A stretch of DNA of 7,584 nucleotides, taken from positions 1 through 7,584 of the forward strand of contig CAZHPY010000073.1 in assembly GCA_964534705.1 (NCBI GenBank). Direction: 5' to 3'. This DNA is from CAZHPY01 sp964534705 (GTDB lineage Bacteria; Omnitrophota; Gorgyraeia; 2-01-FULL-45-10). Numbering within the stretch: the first letter of the stretch is position 1; every line of letters begins with the position of its first letter. Position numbers and translations under genes: made by a program. Of the stretch, positions 1-5,263 are shown piece by piece. Below the pieces are notes generated by a model, which saw only the letters and a program-made list of their open reading frames with translations, was not told where the DNA came from and did no database searches.

Positions 1-60
1 GCCTGTAGTAACCGGTCCGGCAACAACTGTTCCTGCGTTGACGGACCGGTTACTACAGGC
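1..60. repeat. Near-perfect 60-bp inverted repeat at the window edge
   Basis: Bases 1-19 (GCCTGTAGTAACCGGTCCG) are the exact reverse complement of bases 42-60. After one mismatch (20 against 41), a further 4 bp pair (21-24 with 37-40), leaving a 12-nt loop. It lies in the Pro-rich tail of the large minus-strand gene and keeps the frame open. The arm read first (60 to 42) encodes a PVVTGP-type segment matching the surrounding tail, whereas the second arm encodes DRLLQ, unlike the tail. It could be a genuine palindromic element or a fold-back artefact at a contig end. Confidence 0.9.
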
Positions 61-2135
61 TGCAGCGGAACCGCGGGTTGCGCTGATTTGTCTGCGCGCG
101 GGATCAGTGACGGCACGGCCTCCTCAACGGGAGCGCCGGTGACCGGCGGCGCGTTTTCATTATATTCAAAGGCATCCGGCGCAACACGTGTCACTTCAGC
201 ATTATACCCGGCCGCTGACACCGTCGATACCCTGTAATTTACGGCTTCTGCGCCTTCAGCCCTGGCGAAAGTTATGAATTTTTCCTTTTCCTGCTCCCTT
301 CCCTGTACGGCCCCGGCCTTAACCTTAAGGATAAATTTCTGGCCTTTTGTTATTGCCGCCATTATCGATACGGCTAGCCTGAACTTTTCAAGGTTTTCCT
401 TCCCTTCCACCCTTAACGCCAGCTCTGTGGACAATATATTCACTACCTGAAGGTTCAACACAGCCGGTATCGCCGTATCTATGACGTTTTCCAACGCCGT
501 GCGCTGGCCTGCCAGCCTTTTCAGGTATGGGCTCTCATACCCCTTCTCGTTTGTGAACTTCGGTAAAATAGATACGTAGGAGACCTTTTCGTTCTTAAAA
601 AGTTCCCTGAGATTTTCCGTATGGAAGCCTCCTGTGATTATGATGGAATTGGGCCTGTCATGGTCGGTGAATTTTATATTTTTTACGAATGCCTTATCCC
701 TTTTGAGTGAGCACTCGTAAAATGCTTCTATCTTTTCACGGTAGACATCCAGCCTGGATATATTTTCATCGAGCCTGGCCTGTATCTTATAGAGCGGCGC
801 GTACCTGTCGATAAAACGCACAAAGTTTGACACATCAAAACTCCGCCTGTGTTCCTCATAGTAGATATAATCCTCTCTTGTAAGTGAAATATTAAAAATG
901 TTTTTCTCCAAGACAAGGTTCTTTGAGAGAAGGCCAAGCTCTCTTTGAGTATCATTTTCATAAAATGAATCTTTTATCTTTTCCTCGAGCATCTCCATCT
1001 CTTTGGATATCTTGGTCTTGTCCACCCCTCCATATATAGAGATATATATTATATATTTGTTCAATTCCGGGTAGTCCTTTATATCCATTTTAACAGACCT
1101 GCATTTTTTGATCAGATACGAGTAAAAGGTCGGTTGTGATATCTTTTCCAGCTTCATCTGGGCGACCTTTTCCACCAGGTCTTCCAGCTCCTTCTTTGAC
1201 AGGACCTTCTTGAGCTTTTCTACGATCTCGTCCTTTTCATTATTCGCCTTCCTGAAGTTTATGGCGTCTTCTTCCTTAAGCGTCCGCGCAAGAAGATAAA
1301 GGTTAGGGAATGACTTTATATCCACAGACCTCTTCTCTGCCGTGGCTATCAGGTATATTACATATTCCTTGAAACTCACCTGGCCATCCTTATGTTTCAT
1401 GTAGTAGCCGTCAAAATCAATCAGTCCGGGGGAATAAATACGGTTCTTCAGATTGCCCAATATGTGAAAAAGAGATTTGATATACCTGTCAACCTCGTCC
1501 TTGTATGCAAGGGATTCACGATAGATCTTAAGGTTCTCTATATAAAGGCCTGCGTCTTCAACGCCCCAAAGCTTTGCCTTCGCCGGATTATTAACGGCAA
1601 AATATTCCGCTGCATTAACGACGCCCTGCCTGACAAAGAAGTCGGACACTTTCTCACGGACATCCTTTTCGTTTATCGCGGTAAAGACCGTAAGATCAGA
1701 TTTGCCTTCGCCGCCCTCACAGTTCACGTAATCGATGCCGTATTCTGATATAAGATAACCCAGGATCTCGGATATCTGCCTTTGCGCCGCATAATTACAG
1801 TGCGCATCCTGGATATGTATAACCGTTCTCTCCGCTCCGGGCACCTGGATGGCTTCCTGGACATAGCCCAGCTCCTGAGGGATCGTGAATGTATCGGCAT
1901 TCAGTATTTTCAGAGGCGATGGGCCGCCGGCATCTTCAGGACCGACGCTAGGAAGCCCTGGAGCAGCCTTGGCAGCCCAAGAATCGCACAACAGTAAATC
2001 GCCCCCAATGGAATTGATAAAAAAGAAGAGGGACAAAGAAAATATAAAAAATGGCTTAAAAAAAGACAACTTATTTATCGCCTTTTTTAAGCCTATAAAT
2101 AACACTTTTGGTGTATTAGATCTAGCGTCTGACAT
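1..2135 (-). CDS. Large exported protein of unknown function, possibly TraB/ChaN/EreA-like, C-terminus cut by window edge
   Basis: I translated this frame by hand: 711 codons are open from ATG 2135 to the left edge, so the C-terminus is missing. The start has a good Shine-Dalgarno (AGGAAGGAAG, 2145-2154) and an in-frame TAG just upstream. Residues 1-28 are basic, 29-50 hydrophobic and 51-58 Ala-rich, fitting a signal peptide or membrane anchor; Cys50 follows LLL but is a poor lipobox. Residues 103-144 hold TVIHIQDAHCNY and, after a helix, YVNCEGGEG; LWGVED follows at 189-194. Residues 497-506 read SIIITGGFHT, before a helix and a strand. An N-terminal His motif, an EG motif and a late GGxH motif recall TraB/Tiki, ChaN and EreA proteins, but this is inference. 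The middle (200-480) is helical and charged with a partial internal repeat; from about 655 the chain is Pro/Ala/Val-rich. It has its own promoter and I cannot assign a function. Confidence 0.85.
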   Translation of the reverse strand, partial: MSDARSNTPKVLFIGLKKAINKLSFFKPFFIFSLSLFFFINSIGGDLLLCDSWAAKAAPGLPSVGPEDAGGPSPLKILNADTFTIPQELGYVQEAIQVPGAERTVIHIQDAHCNYAAQRQISEILGYLISEYGIDYVNCEGGEGKSDLTVFTAINEKDVREKVSDFFVRQGVVNAAEYFAVNNPAKAKLWGVEDAGLYIENLKIYRESLAYKDEVDRYIKSLFHILGNLKNRIYSPGLIDFDGYYMKHKDGQVSFKEYVIYLIATAEKRSVDIKSFPNLYLLARTLKEEDAINFRKANNEKDEIVEKLKKVLSKKELEDLVEKVAQMKLEKISQPTFYSYLIKKCRSVKMDIKDYPELNKYIIYISIYGGVDKTKISKEMEMLEEKIKDSFYENDTQRELGLLSKNLVLEKNIFNISLTREDYIYYEEHRRSFDVSNFVRFIDRYAPLYKIQARLDENISRLDVYREKIEAFYECSLKRDKAFVKNIKFTDHDRPNSIIITGGFHTENLRELFKNEKVSYVSILPKFTNEKGYESPYLKRLAGQRTALENVIDTAIPAVLNLQVVNILSTELALRVEGKENLEKFRLAVSIMAAITKGQKFILKVKAGAVQGREQEKEKFITFARAEGAEAVNYRVSTVSAAGYNAEVTRVAPDAFEYNENAPPVTGAPVEEAVPSLIPRADKSAQPAVPLQPVVTGPSTQEQLLPDRLLQ

Positions 2136-2264
2136 AATCTAACACTTCCTTCCTGCCTATAGCTTCTCACTGACGCAAGCCATTTGGCAAGCTTTCTAAA
2201 TTTTTTAACAAAGTACATAAAAAAAATAAGCTACTTTATATACTTTGCCATCTTATTTTCCTAC
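2136..2264 (-). other. Predicted 5' leader of the large exported-protein gene
   Basis: About 129 nt separate the predicted transcription start (near 2264) from ATG 2135. The leader is very AT-rich. It holds a weak stem (AAAATAAG at 2252-2259 pairing with CTTATTTT at 2223-2230). The 21-nt loop between the arms is exactly a seven-codon frame, ATG 2251 to TAG 2231 (MAKYIK), with an AGGA upstream. The 3' arm runs into eight U. The proximal part carries the gene's Shine-Dalgarno. Whether the stem or micro-frame regulates anything is unknown. The rest of the gap up to the trpB stop (2300-2355) shows no convincing terminator hairpin. Confidence 0.4.
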
Positions 2265-2270
2265 ATATAT

Positions 2271-2299
2271 AGTATATCATACAATTACATGAATGACTA
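2271..2299 (-). promoter_or_regulatory. Sigma-70-like extended -10 promoter for the large exported-protein gene
   Basis: On the minus strand a -35 box TAGTCA (2294-2299, 4 of 6 consensus) is followed by a 17-nt spacer and TATACT (2271-2276, 5 of 6). A TG one base before the -10 box gives an extended -10 element. The predicted transcription start is near 2264. It lies in the only sizeable gap between trpB and the downstream gene, which supports separate transcription. Confidence 0.6.
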
Positions 2300-2355
2300 G
2301 CTTGCTTTTGTATGTGTTAACAAATGCACTGTTAGTCGTTTATAAACCGGATTTT

Positions 2356-3711
2356 TTATGCGTATATCTCTTTAGGAAGGTCTTTAAGGGATCTTTTTAT
2401 ATCTGCTGCCGGATAAGCATAGTTCTTAAGCTCTCCCGCAAAGAATTTATCATACGCAGACAGATCGAGAAAGCCGTGGCCTGAAAAATTAAATACAATG
2501 CACTTCTCTTTTTTATCCCTTGTAGCCATATCTATAGCGCACTTTATTGCATGGGCTGTTTCAGGGGCAGGCACCATACCCTCTGCCTGCGCAAATAAAA
2601 CTGCCGCGTTAAACACTTCCAGTTGATGGTATGATTTCGCCTCGACCAATCCTTCAGCGGCTAGCGCGCTTACCAATGGAGAACAACCATGATATCGCAA
2701 CCCTCCGGCATGGATCCCGGGCGGGACGAACTTGTGGCCGAGAGTGAACATCTTTAGTAAAGGAGTAAGGCTGGCCGTATCGCCATGGTCATACGCATAA
2801 ACGCCTTTGGTAAGGCTTGGACATGCTGAAGGTTCAACGGCTATTATCTTTATGCTGTCATCCTTGAGCCTGTCTTTAACAAATGGGAATGCGAATCCGC
2901 CGAAATTACTCCCTCCGCCAACGCAGGCGATCAGATAATCAGGCTTTTTTTCACCCATAAGCCTTAACTGTTTCTTTGCTTCCAGGCCTATAACAGTCTG
3001 GTGAAGAAGGACGTGGTTTAGCACGCTCCCAAGGGAATAGTTTGCGTCTTTATTCTTAGCGGCCTCTTCGACTGCTTCGGAAATAGCCATTCCCAGGCTT
3101 CCCTGGCAATGTGGATCCTGCGCCAGTATCCCTTTGCCGCTTTCGGTAAACTCCGATGGAGAAGCCATGACTTCGGCTCCCCACAAATGCATCAATGATT
3201 TCCTCATCGGCTTTTGATGGAAACTTACTTTTACCATGTAAACACGGCAGCCGAGCCCAAAAACATTACATGCAAAACTCAGCGCGCAACCCCATTGCCC
3301 TGCTCCTGTTTCGGTTGTCAGCCGCTTAATACCTTCTTTTTTATTATAATAAGCCTGGGCTATGGCGGTATTCGTCTTATGGCTTCCTGTAGGCGATACG
3401 CTCTCATCTTTATAATAGATCCTTGACCGTGTTTTAAGGGCTTCTTCCAGGCGCCTTGCCCTTTTCAGGGGCGTGGGCCGCCATATCCGTAATATATTCC
3501 TTACTTCATCGGGTATGTCTATCCATCTTTTCGCGCTCATTTCCTGTTCGATCAGGGCAATGGGAAATATGGCCTTAAGGTCATTCTTCGCCAGCGGTTT
3601 TTTCGTGGCAGGATTTATCGGCGGAGGTAACTTGAACGGCAAATCCGCGGCTACGTTATACCAACTTTCGGGTATGTCTTTTTCAGGTAAATTTATTTTA
3701 GTGTCTTTCAC
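2356..3711 (-). CDS. trpB: Tryptophan synthase beta chain, TrpB2 type (PLP enzyme)
   Basis: TrpB makes L-tryptophan from indole and L-serine using pyridoxal phosphate in the cytosol. The 451-residue length and the long N-terminal extension with PESWYNV and PINPATKKPL match the TrpB2 group rather than the roughly 400-residue TrpB1. Visible motifs are GSHKTN with the PLP lysine K112, ETGAGQWG with the probable catalytic acid E134, the phosphate loop GGGSN at 265-269, VEP at 302-304 and SGHGFLD from 410. All key residues are present, so it should be active. The start is GTG at 3711, supported by AAAGGAG (3720-3726) 8 nt upstream. It lies 53 nt after ptsN and is probably in the same operon. No trpA or other trp gene is in view; TrpB2 enzymes often occur apart from trpA and may salvage free indole. 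A serine or threonine deaminase-like side role is less likely. Confidence 0.93.
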   Translation of the reverse strand: MKDTKINLPEKDIPESWYNVAADLPFKLPPPINPATKKPLAKNDLKAIFPIALIEQEMSAKRWIDIPDEVRNILRIWRPTPLKRARRLEEALKTRSRIYYKDESVSPTGSHKTNTAIAQAYYNKKEGIKRLTTETGAGQWGCALSFACNVFGLGCRVYMVKVSFHQKPMRKSLMHLWGAEVMASPSEFTESGKGILAQDPHCQGSLGMAISEAVEEAAKNKDANYSLGSVLNHVLLHQTVIGLEAKKQLRLMGEKKPDYLIACVGGGSNFGGFAFPFVKDRLKDDSIKIIAVEPSACPSLTKGVYAYDHGDTASLTPLLKMFTLGHKFVPPGIHAGGLRYHGCSPLVSALAAEGLVEAKSYHQLEVFNAAVLFAQAEGMVPAPETAHAIKCAIDMATRDKKEKCIVFNFSGHGFLDLSAYDKFFAGELKNYAYPAADIKRSLKDLPKEIYA

Positions 3712-3719
3712 GGCACAAT

Positions 3720-3726
3720 CTCCTTT
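3720..3726 (-). promoter_or_regulatory. Shine-Dalgarno that fixes the GTG start of trpB
   Basis: AAAGGAG ends 8 nt before the GTG at 3711. It is one of the best ribosome binding sites in the window and supports the non-ATG start. No separate promoter is obvious in the 53-nt ptsN-trpB gap; a short GGGC-GCAT-GCCC hairpin there has no U-run and is not a terminator. Confidence 0.75.
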
Positions 3727-3764
3727 GCATAGAGGTTTTACCCAATCCTGGGCATGCGCCCTTC

Positions 3765-4253
3765 TTACTTGCCTGATTTTTCCAGATTGGAGATTATTGA
3801 AAGAATTTCCTTCTTGAGCTTAGCTTTCCTGAACAGGCCGACCATGAAACGGTCTTTTATGAGGTGCGATATCTTCGCCAATATCTTTAAGTGTATTCCT
3901 ATGTCATCCTTCGGAGATAAAAGCATGAAAAAAAGATACGTCTTTTCTCCGTCAAGTGAATTAAAATCGACCCCTTCGGACGACCTGCCGAATGTAAGTA
4001 TGGTCTGCTTTATTCCGTCTATCTTTGCATGAGGAACGGCCACTCCGTTGCCGATAGCTGTGGATCCCAGCCTCTCCCTCTCCGATATCGCTTCGGCAAT
4101 AACTTTTTTATTCTTCAGGGCGCCTGACTTGCAGGCGATCTCAGCTAATTCGGTTATTATTGCCGCCTTATTCGTGCCTTCGAGATCCAGCTCTATGGAG
4201 CTTTCTTTTAAGAGGCCCGATAATTTCGTATTTACCGAATCAGCTGTTATCAT
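3765..4253 (-). CDS. ptsN: PTS EIIA-Ntr-like phosphotransfer protein (PtsN family)
   Basis: This is a single-domain EIIA of the fructose/mannitol superfamily, 162 residues against about 155-165 for PtsN. The phosphorylation site is H75 in GNGVAVPHAKIDG, preceded by ISERERLGSTAIG, the standard PtsN approach to the active site. A second conserved histidine, H121 in DDIGIHLKILAKIS, matches the active-site partner. The N-terminus (LSGLLKESSIELDLEGTNKAAIITELA) is the usual first strand-helix unit. In known systems it takes phosphate from NPr/EI and regulates targets by protein contact rather than moving sugar; no EI, NPr or EIIB/C gene is in the window, so its partner is unknown. It starts 3 nt after the ompA-LysM stop with only a weak GGTAGAG ribosome site, which suggests translational coupling. 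Transcription probably comes from the promoter at 5227-5255. A fructose-specific EIIA is possible, but the isolated setting favours a regulator. Confidence 0.9.
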   Translation of the reverse strand: MITADSVNTKLSGLLKESSIELDLEGTNKAAIITELAEIACKSGALKNKKVIAEAISERERLGSTAIGNGVAVPHAKIDGIKQTILTFGRSSEGVDFNSLDGEKTYLFFMLLSPKDDIGIHLKILAKISHLIKDRFMVGLFRKAKLKKEILSIISNLEKSGK

Positions 4254-4256
4254 ATT

Positions 4257-5198
4257 TTACTCTACCGGTATGATGATCTTTGTACCGGCTTTTAATTTCT
4301 GGGGATCCTTTATCCTGTCTTTGTTCAATTCATAAAGATGTTTCCATCTGGCGCCGTTCCCCATCTCTTTTGCCGCTATCTTCCAAAGAGAGTCGTCTTT
4401 CTGAATGACGTATTCTTTTGTCGATACCTTTACCTGGCTTTCGACCGTTTCCACCTTCTCTTCTACGTACTTGCCTTCTTCCTCTTTAACGGCGCCTTCA
4501 GGCACGTCACCTGCATACGGGATATTTATCTCTTCAACCTCGGCCACCATGAATTGCGCATTACGGTCTTTAGCCATCCCCAAAAGGTCCTTAACATAGG
4601 CTATGGCATCGAGCTTTCCACGGCTGATTATCTTAATACGGTCATCCGGTATACCCTGCGCTGTCATGAACTTCTTTACCGCTTCGCCGCGGCGTAATCC
4701 GAGTTTTTCATTATATTGTTCCGAGCCGCGGATATCGCAGTTGCCGGTGATCAATATGTCGGTCTGGGGGTTCTTGTTCAGCAAAACCACCGCCTCATCC
4801 AGGACGGGGACAGCATCCGCGCGGATATCGGCCTTATCGAAATCGAAGTATATCTTCACGTTCTTATGTATTTTTTTCACCAGCAATGATGCGCGCATCT
4901 CATTTAGTTTGGGTTCAGCCAGGCCTTCCTTATAATCAAAGATTATTTTATAGACATAGATATATCCCCTGTTGCCCCAAAGCGGGCCGGAAGTGCCTTT
5001 TTCCTTAGGCCACCACCAATATCCTCCGCGTTCATCTTTTACCGGATTCGGTTTTGCATCGGTAGGCCACCAATGGAATTTTTTCTGGAGCTCATCCATT
5101 TCGGCCTTATGTTTTCCTTCGACATCGGCTGCGAAGCCCTGGCCGATCATGGTAGTTACAAATAGAAAGGTTATAATGATTGCAGTTATCTTCTTCAT
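4257..5198 (-). CDS. Secreted OmpA-like peptidoglycan-binding protein with C-terminal LysM domain
   Basis: The 313-residue product probably sits in the periplasm or outer membrane. I start it at 5198: AGGAG (5208-5212) lies 9 nt upstream, and an in-frame ATG at 5228 falls inside the -10 box. Residues 1-24 are a signal peptide (MKKIT, a hydrophobic core, then GFAA before DVEG). Residues 41-80 are Trp-rich with WWP (43-45), WWWP (61-64) and W74 in a Gly-rich setting; I do not recognise this part. Residues 113-218 are an OmpA C-terminal domain: IYFDFDKADI, then GNCDIRG with D155 and YNEKLGLRRGEAV with R170, the residues that bind diaminopimelate in this family. An acidic Val/Glu linker (228-260) leads to a LysM domain (261-312: YVIQKDDSLWKIA to AGTKIIIPV). 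No beta-barrel is present, so this is not classical OmpA; it resembles Pal-type anchors but lacks a lipobox. It is the first gene of a likely operon with ptsN and trpB. Confidence 0.9.
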   Translation of the reverse strand: MKKITAIIITFLFVTTMIGQGFAADVEGKHKAEMDELQKKFHWWPTDAKPNPVKDERGGYWWWPKEKGTSGPLWGNRGYIYVYKIIFDYKEGLAEPKLNEMRASLLVKKIHKNVKIYFDFDKADIRADAVPVLDEAVVLLNKNPQTDILITGNCDIRGSEQYNEKLGLRRGEAVKKFMTAQGIPDDRIKIISRGKLDAIAYVKDLLGMAKDRNAQFMVAEVEEINIPYAGDVPEGAVKEEEGKYVEEKVETVESQVKVSTKEYVIQKDDSLWKIAAKEMGNGARWKHLYELNKDRIKDPQKLKAGTKIIIPVE

Positions 5199-5207
5199 GG
5201 TATTTTT

Positions 5208-5212
5208 CTCCT
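5208..5212 (-). promoter_or_regulatory. Shine-Dalgarno that decides the ompA-LysM start
   Basis: AGGAG lies 9 nt before ATG 5198 and directly ahead of the signal peptide. With the promoter at 5227-5255 it excludes the in-frame ATG at 5228, which would be at the promoter rather than in the message. Confidence 0.8.
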
Positions 5213-5226
5213 GTTTATTTTGAAAC

Positions 5227-5255
5227 ATTATAGCTCAAAATTCAAAAAAGTTCAA
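5227..5255 (-). promoter_or_regulatory. Strong sigma-70-like promoter for the ompA-LysM/ptsN/trpB operon
   Basis: On the minus strand TTGAAC (5250-5255, 5 of 6) is separated by exactly 17 nt from a perfect TATAAT (5227-5232). The expected transcription start is near 5220, giving a leader of about 22 nt that contains the AGGAG site. It fills most of the 65-nt gap after the helicase stop, so the operon can be transcribed independently of the helicase. Confidence 0.75.
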
Positions 5256-5263
5256 CTTATATT

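Noticed and set aside
1392..1748. 118-codon plus-strand open frame opposite the large exported-protein gene
   Set aside because: Antisense to a 711-codon open frame with signal peptide, promoter and ribosome site; no domain or start signals of its own.
2161..2200. GCCA-TT-TGGC hairpin as terminator after trpB
   Set aside because: Only four base pairs with a two-base loop, located after the downstream gene's promoter, so it cannot sensibly end the trpB transcript.
2093..2218. 41-residue minus-strand frame (MYFVKKFRKLAKWLASVR...) overlapping the start of the large gene
   Set aside because: No Shine-Dalgarno before its ATG (a U-run instead), it ends out of frame inside the large gene, and its second half merely shadows that coding sequence.
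5199..5228. Longer N-terminus for the OmpA-LysM protein starting at ATG 5228
   Set aside because: That ATG overlaps the TATAAT box (5227-5232), lies upstream of the predicted transcription start, lacks a ribosome site, and would put ten polar residues before a typical signal peptide.
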